This document shows positions 25,062-33,334 of a stretch of 35,278 bases of DNA, piece after piece (within the stretch, counting starts at the first letter, position 1; each line of letters begins with the position of its first letter). A program made the translations under genes and the position numbers. The notes under the pieces are model-generated. The model had not been told where the DNA came from, ran no database searches, and worked only from the letters and a program-made list of their open reading frames with translations. This stretch comes from Bradyrhizobium sp. (GTDB lineage Bacteria > Pseudomonadota > Alphaproteobacteria > Rhizobiales > Xanthobacteraceae), in the NCBI GenBank assembly GCA_021732175.1, contig JAKFVP010000096.1, positions 1-35,278 of the forward strand, read 5' to 3'.

Positions 25062-26354
25062 ATGACGACCGCCCTGAAAGCCATCGACGGCTCTGCCGAC
25101 CTGCCTGCCCTGATGACCGAACTGGTCAAGGGTGCCCGCGCGGCTGCGCGGGTGCTGGCGCTGGCGCCGCCGGAGCAGAAGGATCGGGCGCTGGAGGCAA
25201 TCGAGCGCGCGATCCGCGCTGGCGCGGCGAAGATTCTCGCGGCCAATGCCGAGGATGTCGCCGAGGTGAAGGCGAGCGGTGCGACCGCCGCCTTCCTCGA
25301 CCGGCTAACGCTGACGCAAGGACGCGTCGATGCGATGGCCGATGGTGTCGCGGTGGTGCGCGGCATTCCTGATCCTGTCGGCACCGTCACCGAAAGCTGG
25401 CAGCGGCCGAACGGCATGACCATCGAGCGCGTGCGCGTGCCGCTCGGCGTGATCGGCGTGATCTTCGAAAGCCGTCCCAATGTCGCGGCGGATGCCGGCG
25501 TGCTGTGCCTGAAGTCGGGCAATGCCGTGATCCTGCGCGGCGGCTCCGACAGTTTCCGTTCCTGCCGCGCCATCCATGAATGCCTGGCGCAGGGCCTGCG
25601 CGAAGCGGGCCTGCCGGAAGCCGCGATCACCTTGGTGCCGACGCGCGACCGCGCCGCTGTCGGCCTGATGCTGTCGGGCATGAATGGCGGCATCGACGTC
25701 ATCGTGCCGCGCGGGGGCAAGAGCCTCGTCGCCCGCGTCGAGCAGGAGGCGCGCGTGCCCGTGTTCGCGCATCTCGAAGGCGTCAATCACGTCTATATCG
25801 ACAAGTCGGCCAACCCCGACATGGCGAAGTCGATCGTGCTGAATGCCAAGATGCGGCGCACCGGCGTCTGCGGCGCGGCCGAGACCTTGCTGGTCGATCG
25901 TGCTGCTGTGGCCACCAATCTGAAGCCGCTGGTGAGCATGCTGATCGACGCCGGCTGCGAGGTGCGCGGCGATGCCGCCGTGCAGAACGCAGATAGCCGC
26001 GTCAAGCCGGCCTCCGACGAGGACTGGGACACCGAGTATCTGGACTCGATCATCGCCGCGCGCGTGGTCGACGGCGTCAATGAAGCGATCGCGCACATCC
26101 ACAATCACGGCTCGCGCCACACCGACGCGATAGTGGCCGAGGATGCGGCGGCCGCGCAGAAATTCCTCAACGAGGTGGATTCGGCGATCGTGCTGCATAA
26201 CGCCTCGACGCAGTTCGCCGACGGCGGCGAGTTCGGCTTCGGCGCCGAGATCGGCATTGCCACCGGCAAATTCCACGCCCGCGGGCCGGTCGGCGCCGAG
26301 CAGCTCACCAGCTTCAAATACCGCGTGCACGGGACCGGGCAGACGCGGCCGTGA
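25062..26354 (+). CDS. proA: Gamma-glutamyl phosphate reductase
   Basis: The 430-residue protein is an aldehyde-dehydrogenase-fold enzyme that reduces gamma-glutamyl phosphate to the semialdehyde, the second step of proline synthesis. It contains [40 protein letters not shown], the catalytic cysteine in [16 protein letters not shown], and the [19 protein letters not shown]-terminal segment. The ATG at 25062 gives the usual family length. An upstream ATG at 24936 would add 42 atypical residues that overlap the proB end region. The proB-proA gap holds a short hairpin (GGCCTT/AAGGCC, near 25022-25038). Confidence 0.97.
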   Translation: MTTALKAIDGSADLPALMTELVKGARAAARVLALAPPEQKDRALEAIERAIRAGAAKILAANAEDVAEVKASGATAAFLDRLTLTQGRVDAMADGVAVVRGIPDPVGTVTESWQRPNGMTIERVRVPLGVIGVIFESRPNVAADAGVLCLKSGNAVILRGGSDSFRSCRAIHECLAQGLREAGLPEAAITLVPTRDRAAVGLMLSGMNGGIDVIVPRGGKSLVARVEQEARVPVFAHLEGVNHVYIDKSANPDMAKSIVLNAKMRRTGVCGAAETLLVDRAAVATNLKPLVSMLIDAGCEVRGDAAVQNADSRVKPASDEDWDTEYLDSIIAARVVDGVNEAIAHIHNHGSRHTDAIVAEDAAAAQKFLNEVDSAIVLHNASTQFADGGEFGFGAEIGIATGKFHARGPVGAEQLTSFKYRVHGTGQTRP

Positions 26355-26373
26355 CGGCTTTGGGGGTATCGCG

Positions 26374-27027
26374 TTGAAGCCTGTTGGTGTGGCGTCGGCA
26401 AGCGCAAGCCAGGCGATTCCGCTCACCAGCAACGGCATGCGCGTCGGCCTGCTCGGCGGCTCCTTCAATCCGCCGCATGCAGCGCATCGCACCATCAGCC
26501 TGTTCGCCATCAAACGGCTGAAGCTGGATCGCGTGTGGTGGCTGCTCAGCCCCGGCAATCCGCTCAAGGATCATCACGACCTGCATGCGCTGGCCGAACG
26601 TGCCCGGGCTGCCAAGGAAGTCGCCGACGACCCGCGCATCGACGTGAGCTGTCTCGAAGCTGTCATCGGCACCCGCTACACTGTGGACACGATCACGCAT
26701 TTGCGCCGCCGCGTCTCGGGTGTGCGCTTCGTATGGATCATGGGCGCCGACAATCTCGCGCAGTTCCATCGCTGGAAGGATTGGCGGCGGATCGCCGCCG
26801 AGGTGCCGATTGCCGTGATCGATCGTCCGCCGCAAAGTTTTCGCGCGCTCGCTGCGCCTGCCGCGCAGGCACTGGCGCGCTACCGTTTGCCCGAGAAAGA
26901 GGCGGCGCGCCTGCCGGATCAGCGCGCGCCGGCCTGGGTCTTTCTGACCGGCATGAAACTCAGCCTCTCCTCGACGGCCCTCAGGAACCCGGACGGGAGC
27001 TGGCGGATAAATAAGCAACACCCGTGA
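26374..27027 (+). CDS. nadD: Nicotinate-nucleotide adenylyltransferase
   Basis: The enzyme makes deamido-NAD from nicotinate mononucleotide and ATP. It has the nucleotidyltransferase motif [20 protein letters not shown], the [10 protein letters not shown] loop, the [20 protein letters not shown] region and a late SSTALR motif. No ATG stands near the expected N-terminus except the one at 26437 (MRVGLLGGS). A TTG at 26374 (MKPVGVAS...) follows GGGGG at good spacing and is my choice, giving 217 residues. The start is uncertain between these two. It lies 19 bases after proA, so it is probably in the same transcript. Confidence 0.93.
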   Translation: MKPVGVASASASQAIPLTSNGMRVGLLGGSFNPPHAAHRTISLFAIKRLKLDRVWWLLSPGNPLKDHHDLHALAERARAAKEVADDPRIDVSCLEAVIGTRYTVDTITHLRRRVSGVRFVWIMGADNLAQFHRWKDWRRIAAEVPIAVIDRPPQSFRALAAPAAQALARYRLPEKEAARLPDQRAPAWVFLTGMKLSLSSTALRNPDGSWRINKQHP

Positions 27028-27155
27028 GTGTGAGTGTCGTGCGGTGGTTACTGGAATATTGAAACCATTAACCCCACATGAGTAGTATGGTCAGCGGGAC
27101 CGAAGGATTCGGTCTCGCGATACAGTGAAAGGAATGGTCCCTGGCCACACCTGTA

Positions 27156-27581
27156 TTGTCCAAGTCGGTTTTACCCAAGGTGTCTAAGACCGCGCGTAAA
27201 ACATCGACCCAAGCTGCGGCCTTGAAGGCGCAAAGCGACGCCGACAAGACGCTGAATATGATCCTCTCCCGTCTCGACGATATGAAGGCGGAAGAAACGG
27301 TCACCATCGACCTTCGCGGCAAATCTGCATATTCCGACTATATGGTCGTCACCACGGGCCGGGTTAACCGGCACGTCGGCGCGATCGCGGAAAATGTCAC
27401 GAAAGCCCTGAAGGAAACCGGAATCAAGAACATCCATGTCGAGGGCATGCCCAACTGCGACTGGGTGCTGATCGATTCCGGCGACGTGATCGTGCACGTA
27501 TTCAGGCCGGAGGTTCGCGAATTCTACAACCTGGAAAGGTTGTGGTCGCAGAATCCGGCGACGGCGAAGGCGATCCGTTAA
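27156..27581 (+). CDS. rsfS: Ribosome silencing factor RsfS
   Basis: The 141-residue product carries the RsfS/DUF143 domain: ETVTIDLRGKSAYSDYMVVT, TGRVNRHVGAIAENV, GMPNCDWVLIDSGDVIVHVF and a final REFYNLERLWSQ. RsfS binds L14 and blocks joining of the ribosomal subunits in starvation. An N-terminal extension rich in Lys and Ala precedes the domain. No ATG or GTG exists before the domain in frame. I give the TTG at 27156, but a CTG at 27141 is better placed after AAAGGA (27127-27132). The true start needs proteomics. Order nadD-rsfS-rlmH is the standard alphaproteobacterial arrangement. Confidence 0.93.
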   Translation: MSKSVLPKVSKTARKTSTQAAALKAQSDADKTLNMILSRLDDMKAEETVTIDLRGKSAYSDYMVVTTGRVNRHVGAIAENVTKALKETGIKNIHVEGMPNCDWVLIDSGDVIVHVFRPEVREFYNLERLWSQNPATAKAIR

Positions 27582-27659
27582 GCCGCCGGCCGATGCGAAT
27601 CGGCCGACGCGCATGTACGGTGTTACTTGCGCCCCAACGGGTGCGCAGGAACGAGCTGC

Positions 27660-28139
27660 ATGCGCCTTATCGTCATCGCCGTCGGCCGGCTGAAGCAGGG
27701 TCCCGAGCGGGAGCTTGCCGAGCGCTACCGCGAGCGCTTCGACGACATCGGCCGCAAGCTCGGCTTTCGCAGCCTCGAGATTCATGAAATCGCCGAAAGC
27801 CGGGCCCGCGATGCCGCGACGCGCATGGCAGAGGAAGCAGCGGCCATATCGGCGCATTTCCCGGGAAAATACGGGCTGATTGCCCTCGATGAGCGCGGCA
27901 AGAGCATCGACAGCGCGACTTTTGCCCAGCATATCGGCCGCTTTCGCGATGCCGCCACGGATGTAATTTTCGTCATCGGCGGCGCGGACGGACTTTCGCC
28001 CGAATTGCGGGGCAAGGCTAAGCCCGTGATCGCGTTCGGCGCGGCGACCTGGCCGCACCAGATGGTCCGCGTGATGCTGCTGGAACAGATTTATCGGGCC
28101 GCGACGATTCTCGCCGGCCACCCCTATCACCGCGCGTGA
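27660..28139 (+). CDS. rlmH: 23S rRNA pseudouridine 1915 N3-methyltransferase
   Basis: The 159-residue protein is a SPOUT-class methyltransferase. It has MRLIVIAVGRLKQGPERELA at the start, the LIALDERGKSIDSATFAQHI segment, and the knotted SAM site FVIGGADGLSPELRGKAK, followed by ATWPHQMVRVMLLEQIYRA and a C-terminal HPYHRA. RlmH methylates pseudouridine 1915 in helix 69 of 23S rRNA on the assembled 70S ribosome. The ATG at 27660 begins the conserved MRLIVIAVG. An upstream ATG is not conserved-looking. It follows rsfS by 78 bases and is followed 22 bases later by the EnvC-like gene. Confidence 0.97.
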   Translation: MRLIVIAVGRLKQGPERELAERYRERFDDIGRKLGFRSLEIHEIAESRARDAATRMAEEAAAISAHFPGKYGLIALDERGKSIDSATFAQHIGRFRDAATDVIFVIGGADGLSPELRGKAKPVIAFGAATWPHQMVRVMLLEQIYRAATILAGHPYHRA

Positions 28140-28161
28140 GAAGCGCGCAAAAACGAACAAG

Positions 28162-29523
28162 ATGCAGTCAGCGCGAAACAGACTTGGCAACGTCCGCACC
28201 GCCGAAAGCGGCCAGCGTTCGTCCGTCTTTGTTGCGCTCTCGCTCGTATTGCTGTCGGCAGGCTTCGCCCTGCCCGTGTCAGCGCAGACCGCGGCGCCTT
28301 CCGCCGTGTCGGCGGATGCGATCAAGCAGCGCGAGCAGGAGCTCGAAGCTGCGCGCGCCGAACAGAAGAACGCCGCCGAGATTCGCGAGAAGCTGCAGGC
28401 CACGATCGCCGCGATCGGACAAGACCGCAGCAAGCTCAATCAGCAATTGATCGATAGCGCCACGCAGGTGCGTACCGTCGAAACGCGCATCGGCGAGGCC
28501 GAAGCACGGTTACGCCCGCTCGACGATCGTGAGGCGCAGATCCGCGGCTCGCTGGAGTCGCGGCGATCGGAGATCGTCGAGGTGCTGGCAGCGCTGCAGC
28601 GCGCCGGCCGCCGCACGCCGCCGGCGCTTTTGGTGCGCCCCGAGGACGCGCTGCAATCGCTGCGCACGGCGATGCTGCTCGGCGCCGTCGTGCCGGAGCT
28701 GCGCGGACGCGCGGAGCGGCTGACGGGCGACCTCACCGAACTGATCGCGCTGCGCAAGCAGATCGCCAGCGAACGCGACAAACTCGCACTCGACCGCGAC
28801 CGCTTGAAGGACGACCAGATCCGGCTCAGCGCCCTGGTGGACGAGCGGCAGCGCAAGCAGGCTGCCGTCGAAAGGGACATGGAGGCCGAGGGTGCCCGCG
28901 CCGTCACGCTCTCCAGGCAGGTCGACAGCCTGCAGGGGCTGATCGCCAAGATGGAACAGGAACTGAAAGCGGCGGCGAAAGCGGCCGCTGCGGCCACCAT
29001 GCAGGGCACCCCTGCGGCGGCCGATTCGAAGCCCAAATCGGCCCTTTTCAAGGATGCCTCCCGGCAGAGCCCGGCGGTCGCCTTTGCCTCCGCCAAGGGA
29101 TTATTCGCTTACCCGGTTAATGGCTCAAAGATTCGCGATTTTGGCGGTTCTGACGGTGCCGGTGGCGTGGAAAAAGGCATTTCTTTGGCAGCCCGCGCCG
29201 GGGCCCAGGTCACAACCCCGTGCGATGGCTGGGTTGTGTATGCCGGACCCTTCCGCAGCTACGGTCAACTCTTGATCCTCAATGCCGGGGGCGGGTATCA
29301 TGTCCTGATCGCCGGGATGGAGCGCATTTCGGTCAACATCGGACAGTTTGTTCTTACGGGGGAGCCGGTCGCAACCATGGGAAAAACCTCCCTGGTAGCG
29401 TCCATTCTCGCCACCACGAGTGCGAGCCAACCCGTGCTCTATGTCGAGTTCCGTAAGGACGGCACTCCAATCGATCCAGGCCCATGGTGGGCCGCAAATG
29501 AAGGCGAAAAGGTTCGCGGATGA
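28162..29523 (+). CDS. EnvC-like murein hydrolase activator (degenerate LytM)
   Basis: The 453-residue exported protein has a signal region (hydrophobic VFVALSLVLLSAGFALPVSA), a long coiled coil (about 50-290) and a C-terminal LytM/M23 domain (about 315-445). The metal ligands of active M23 enzymes appear lost: the usual HxGxD start reads GVEKGISL and the HxH-type end reads LYVEFRKDG. This is the pattern of EnvC-type activators, which switch on amidases at the division site. The function is inferred from family and context. The stop overlaps the ctpA start by four bases. Confidence 0.9.
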   Translation: MQSARNRLGNVRTAESGQRSSVFVALSLVLLSAGFALPVSAQTAAPSAVSADAIKQREQELEAARAEQKNAAEIREKLQATIAAIGQDRSKLNQQLIDSATQVRTVETRIGEAEARLRPLDDREAQIRGSLESRRSEIVEVLAALQRAGRRTPPALLVRPEDALQSLRTAMLLGAVVPELRGRAERLTGDLTELIALRKQIASERDKLALDRDRLKDDQIRLSALVDERQRKQAAVERDMEAEGARAVTLSRQVDSLQGLIAKMEQELKAAAKAAAAATMQGTPAAADSKPKSALFKDASRQSPAVAFASAKGLFAYPVNGSKIRDFGGSDGAGGVEKGISLAARAGAQVTTPCDGWVVYAGPFRSYGQLLILNAGGGYHVLIAGMERISVNIGQFVLTGEPVATMGKTSLVASILATTSASQPVLYVEFRKDGTPIDPGPWWAANEGEKVRG

Positions 29524-30869
29524 TGCGCAAGACTTCTGTAATCCTCCTCAGCGCCGCCTGCGGCGCGGCTCTCACCCTGATGGTCACGCAGCCGCGCGCC
29601 GTGCTGATGGGATCGACCGCGCGTGCCGCGACATCCGACACCTATCGACAGCTCAATCTGTTCGGCGACGTGTTCGAGCGGGTGCGCAGCGACTATGTCG
29701 AGAAGCCCGATGACAGCAAGCTGGTGGAGTCCGCGATCTCCGGCATGCTGGCCGGCCTCGATCCGCATTCCAGCTACATGGACGCCAAGAGCTTCCGCGA
29801 CATGCAGGTGCAGACCCGCGGCGAGTTCGGCGGTCTCGGCATCGAAGTCACGATGGAAGACGGCCTGATCAAGGTGGTGTCGCCGATCGACGACACGCCG
29901 GCCTCGAAGGCCGGCATCATGGCCAACGACATCATCACCCAGCTCGACGATGAGCAGGTGCAGGGCCTTACCCTGAACCAGGCCGTCGAGAAGATGCGCG
30001 GTCCGGTCAACACCAAGATCCGGCTGAAGATCGTCCGCAAGGGCTCCGACAATCCGATCGAAGTGACGCTGGTGCGCGACAACATCCGCGTCCGCTCGGT
30101 GCGCGCCCGCGTCGAGCAGGACGACATCGCCTATATCCGCGTCACCACCTTCAACGAGCAGACCACCGAAGGCCTGAAGCGCGAGATCAACAATCTCTCG
30201 AACCAGATCGGCGCGGACAAGCTGAAGGGCTTCATCATCGACCTGCGCAACAACCCGGGCGGCCTGCTCGAGGAAGCCGTGACCGTCTCCGACGCGTTCC
30301 TGGAGCGCGGCGAGATCGTCTCGACCCGCGGCCGCAATGCCGAGGAAACGCAGCGCCGCGCAGCGCATGCCGGCGACCTCACCAAGGGCAAGCCGGTCAT
30401 CGTGCTGATCAATGGCGGCTCGGCTTCGGCGTCGGAAATCGTCGCCGGCGCGCTGCAGGACCACAAGCGCGCGACGCTGATCGGCACGCGCTCGTTCGGC
30501 AAGGGCTCGGTGCAGACCATCATCCCGCTCGGCTCGGGCAATGGCGCGCTGCGGCTCACCACCGCGCGCTATTACACGCCGTCGGGCAAGTCGATCCAGG
30601 CCAAGGGCATCGTGCCCGACATCGAGGTGCTGCAGGACGTGCCGGACGAGCTTAAGGCCCGCACCGACACCAAGGGCGAGGCCTCGCTGCGCGGCCATTT
30701 GAAGAACGACGGCGACGAGAAGACCGGCTCGCAGTCCTACGTGCCGCCGGACGCCAAGGACGACAAGGCGCTGAAGACCGCCGCCGACCTGCTGCACGGC
30801 ATCAAGGCGACCGCCAGCACCACCCCGGCGCCGACCACCAGCGACAAGCCGGCGGCCAAGCCGAACTGA
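29520..30869 (+). CDS. ctpA: Carboxy-terminal processing protease, S41 family
   Basis: The 449-residue protease has an N-terminal signal or anchor, a PDZ domain (about 100-180), and the S41 catalytic region. This includes IIDLRNNPGGLLEEAV, the GGSASASE segment (299-306) with the nucleophile serine, and RSFGKGSVQ with the general-base lysine K328. C-terminal processing proteases trim exported proteins and lytic enzymes in the periplasm. The gene overlaps the EnvC-like gene, and a clear terminator follows. The C-terminus is a low-complexity Thr/Pro/Lys tail. Confidence 0.95.
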   Translation: MMRKTSVILLSAACGAALTLMVTQPRAVLMGSTARAATSDTYRQLNLFGDVFERVRSDYVEKPDDSKLVESAISGMLAGLDPHSSYMDAKSFRDMQVQTRGEFGGLGIEVTMEDGLIKVVSPIDDTPASKAGIMANDIITQLDDEQVQGLTLNQAVEKMRGPVNTKIRLKIVRKGSDNPIEVTLVRDNIRVRSVRARVEQDDIAYIRVTTFNEQTTEGLKREINNLSNQIGADKLKGFIIDLRNNPGGLLEEAVTVSDAFLERGEIVSTRGRNAEETQRRAAHAGDLTKGKPVIVLINGGSASASEIVAGALQDHKRATLIGTRSFGKGSVQTIIPLGSGNGALRLTTARYYTPSGKSIQAKGIVPDIEVLQDVPDELKARTDTKGEASLRGHLKNDGDEKTGSQSYVPPDAKDDKALKTAADLLHGIKATASTTPAPTTSDKPAAKPN

Positions 30870-30889
30870 AGTCCTCATCAGGGATTTGC

Positions 30890-30917
30890 AAAAGGGCGGC
30901 CTCCGGGCCGCCCTTTT
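30890..30917 (+). terminator. Rho-independent terminator after ctpA
   Basis: Perfect 12-base arms AAAAGGGCGGCC and GGCCGCCCTTTT flank a four-base loop (TCCG), and the right arm ends in a T-run. It lies 20 bases after the ctpA stop and ends the upstream operon, with A-rich bases on the other side that would also let it work in reverse. Confidence 0.88.
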
Positions 30918-31015
30918 CATTTCTGGTGATCGCCACCAACGGCGCCGAACGCCGTGGAACCGCCGCGATTCAGCCCTGCCGTGGTATCTTCGCGGGCGGT
31001 GATTCGGGGAGATTC

Positions 31016-32209
31016 ATGGCTGATGCGGCCGACGATCTGAGCACGCCGCTCGGACAGGAAACTGTGCGTGTGAAGCGCCGGTTCCGCCTGCCGGTCACGG
31101 CGAAGCAGGCGCTCGCCGTGCTGCTCGGCCTGTTCCTCGCCGGCTTCCTCGGCTTCGCCCTGTTCGGCGACGATCCCCTGGGCGGCGAGCCCAGGGCGAG
31201 GATCGTACTGCGCCAGCCGATGCCGGGGACCGAGGCCGAGAAGCCCGCCAGCGCCCATTCGGCCGCGCCGGCCAGGCAGCAGGCCGCCCCCTCCGGCGGC
31301 CCGCAGACCATCACCATCATCGACGGCTCCAGCGGCAAGCGGCAGGAAGTCGCCATCGGCGGCGATGGCGCGGGCAAGGACGGCGGCGAGCCCGCCCAGG
31401 TGCCGATGGCCGGAATCGACCAGCGCCTGCTGGAGAAGTCCCGCTACGGCATGATCCCCGTCATGGCCGACGGGCTGAAGCCGTTCACGGTCTATGCGGC
31501 GGAAGCCGATCGCGCCAGGGCGGCCAAGATGCCTGTCGTTGCCGTCGTGGTCGGCGGCCTCGGGGTGGGCGCGGCCAAGACCACGGACGCCATCATGAAG
31601 CTGCCGCCGGCGATAACGCTGGCCTTCACACCCTACGGCTCCGATCCCGGCAAGCTTGCGGAGCGCGCGCGGGCGCAGCGGCACGAGATCCTGCTGCAGG
31701 TGCCGATGGAGCCGTTCGACTATCCCGACAACGATCCCGGCCCGCAGACGCTGCTCTCCACGCTCGGCGCCGAACAAAATCTCGACCGCCTGCACTGGCA
31801 TCTCAGCCGTTTCCAGGGCTATGCGGGGATCGCCAACTTCATGGGCGCCCGCTTCGTGGTATCGGACGCCGTGATGCAGCCGATCATCCGCGAGGCGGCC
31901 AAGCGGGGCCTCGGCTATTTCGACGACGGTTCGGCCCCGCGCAGCGTCGCGGCTTCGCTGGCGGCCGGCCAGGCGATGCCGTTCGGAAGAGCGGACCTGA
32001 CCATCGACGCGGTGCCGACCACCCTGGAAATCGACCGTGCGCTGGCCAAGCTGGAAACCTTCGCGCGGGAACGCGGCACCGCGGTCGGTATCGCCTCGGC
32101 GCTGCCGATTTCGATCGAGCGGCTTTCGGTCTGGTCCAAGGCGCTGGAAAGCCGCGGCATCATGCTGGTGCCATTGACAACCGCGATGCTGAAATCAAAA
32201 TCAAACTAG
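31016..32209 (+). CDS. Divergent polysaccharide deacetylase family protein
   Basis: The 397-residue protein has an N-terminal membrane segment (TAKQALAVLLGLFLAGFLGF), a Pro/Ala/Gly-rich linker and a C-terminal domain (about 175-397). This domain has PPAITLAFTPYGSDPGKLAE, HEILLQVPMEPFDYPDNDPG and LGYFDDGSAPRSVAASLAAG. It is the divergent polysaccharide deacetylase pattern. The usual catalytic aspartate pair (DDLG) is GGLG here, so activity is doubtful, as seen in some relatives. I placed the start at the ATG at 31016 after GGGGAG. It sits between ctpA and rppH, the normal arrangement in Bradyrhizobium-type genomes, suggesting an envelope role. Confidence 0.85.
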   Translation: MADAADDLSTPLGQETVRVKRRFRLPVTAKQALAVLLGLFLAGFLGFALFGDDPLGGEPRARIVLRQPMPGTEAEKPASAHSAAPARQQAAPSGGPQTITIIDGSSGKRQEVAIGGDGAGKDGGEPAQVPMAGIDQRLLEKSRYGMIPVMADGLKPFTVYAAEADRARAAKMPVVAVVVGGLGVGAAKTTDAIMKLPPAITLAFTPYGSDPGKLAERARAQRHEILLQVPMEPFDYPDNDPGPQTLLSTLGAEQNLDRLHWHLSRFQGYAGIANFMGARFVVSDAVMQPIIREAAKRGLGYFDDGSAPRSVAASLAAGQAMPFGRADLTIDAVPTTLEIDRALAKLETFARERGTAVGIASALPISIERLSVWSKALESRGIMLVPLTTAMLKSKSN

Positions 32210-32294
32210 ATCGGCCTGACGACCGTATCTGCAGGGCCGTCTCTGCAGAGTCCCGTCGGCTTTGCCTGTCTGATGGCCTGGAGTCCTGAACCGA

Positions 32295-32798
32295 ATGGCG
32301 CGCTACGAAGACCTGCCCTACCGGACCTGTGTCGGCATGATGCTGCTGAACCGCGAGGGGCTCGTCTTCATCGGCCGGCGCGCCGGCGGCATCGAGCATG
32401 TCGACGACGACCATGTCTGGCAGATGCCGCAGGGCGGGGTCGATCCCGGCGAGGACACCTGGGAAGCCGCCAAGCGCGAGCTCTACGAGGAGACCAGCGT
32501 CCGCTCGATCGAGAAGCTCGGCGAAGTTCCGGACTGGCTGATCTACGACATTCCGCGCACCATTGCCGGCCGCGCCTGGAAGGGCCGCTATCGCGGCCAG
32601 CGCCAGAAATGGTTCGCGGCGCGCTTCACCGGCAAGGACAGCGAGATCAACGTCGAAAGTCCCGGCGGCGGCCACAAGGCGGAATTCGTCAAATGGCGCT
32701 GGGAGCCGATGAAGAATCTTCCGCAGCTCATCATCCCGTTCAAGCGGCCGGTCTATGAGCGGGTGGTGAAGGAATTCGCCCGGCTGGCCGGCAAATAG
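32295..32798 (+). CDS. rppH: RNA pyrophosphohydrolase RppH-type Nudix hydrolase
   Basis: The 167-residue protein has [40 protein letters not shown] then ELYEETSV (the Nudix box, roughly GX5EX7REXXEEXXU), and the RppH-specific [20 protein letters not shown] and [20 protein letters not shown]. RppH removes pyrophosphate from 5' triphosphorylated RNA to start mRNA decay. The length and motifs fit RppH well. It is followed 34 bases later by a second, closely related gene. Confidence 0.93.
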   Translation: MARYEDLPYRTCVGMMLLNREGLVFIGRRAGGIEHVDDDHVWQMPQGGVDPGEDTWEAAKRELYEETSVRSIEKLGEVPDWLIYDIPRTIAGRAWKGRYRGQRQKWFAARFTGKDSEINVESPGGGHKAEFVKWRWEPMKNLPQLIIPFKRPVYERVVKEFARLAGK

Positions 32799-32832
32799 CA
32801 TTTCGGCGCCAGGCCAAGTCTTCTGTAGAACC

Positions 32833-33330
32833 ATGTCCTCCGAAAAACCCTACCGCCCCAATGTCGGGATCGCGCTGTTCAATGCCGAGGGGCACGTGCT
32901 GATCGGCCGCCGCTTCAAGGACGACGGACCCGAGATCATCCTGCCGGGCCTGGAATGGCAGATGCCGCAGGGCGGCATCGATCCCGAAGAGGATCCGCGC
33001 ACGGCCGTGATGCGCGAGCTCTGGGAAGAGACCGGCGCAGTGTCCGCCACCTACCTCGCCGAAACGGACTGGATGACCTACGAGTTTCCGGCCTACGACG
33101 GACCGGCCTCGCACCGCCTCGCCAAATTCCGCGGCCAGCGCCAGAAATGGTTTGCGCTGCGTTTCACCGGCAGCGAGAGCGAAATCGATCCGCTGACGCC
33201 GCGCAATGGCCAGCCGACGGAATTCGACGCTTGGCGCTGGGAGCGGCTCGACCGCGTCGCCGATCTCGTGGTGCCGTTCCGCCGCGACGTGTATCGGACG
33301 GTGGCGGAGACGTTTGCGAGATTTGCCTGA
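32833..33330 (+). CDS. Second RppH-type Nudix hydrolase (tandem paralogue)
   Basis: The 165-residue protein has the same architecture as the preceding gene: YRPNVGIALFNAEGHVLIGR, WQMPQGGIDPEEDPRTAVMR then ELWEETGAV (complete Nudix box), and [20 protein letters not shown]. About half the residues are shared by eye with the first copy. Both Nudix boxes look intact, so both may be active on RNA ends or (di)nucleoside polyphosphates. Tandem RppH copies are known in Rhizobiales. Which one is the main mRNA decapping enzyme cannot be told here. It is convergent with the cyclase gene, four bases apart. Confidence 0.9.
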   Translation: MSSEKPYRPNVGIALFNAEGHVLIGRRFKDDGPEIILPGLEWQMPQGGIDPEEDPRTAVMRELWEETGAVSATYLAETDWMTYEFPAYDGPASHRLAKFRGQRQKWFALRFTGSESEIDPLTPRNGQPTEFDAWRWERLDRVADLVVPFRRDVYRTVAETFARFA

Positions 33331-33334
33331 CTCG

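Noticed and set aside
29439..30920. 493-residue minus-strand open frame over ctpA
   Set aside because: Shadow of ctpA. The composition (His/Arg/Ala-rich) is typical of antisense translation in GC-rich genes.
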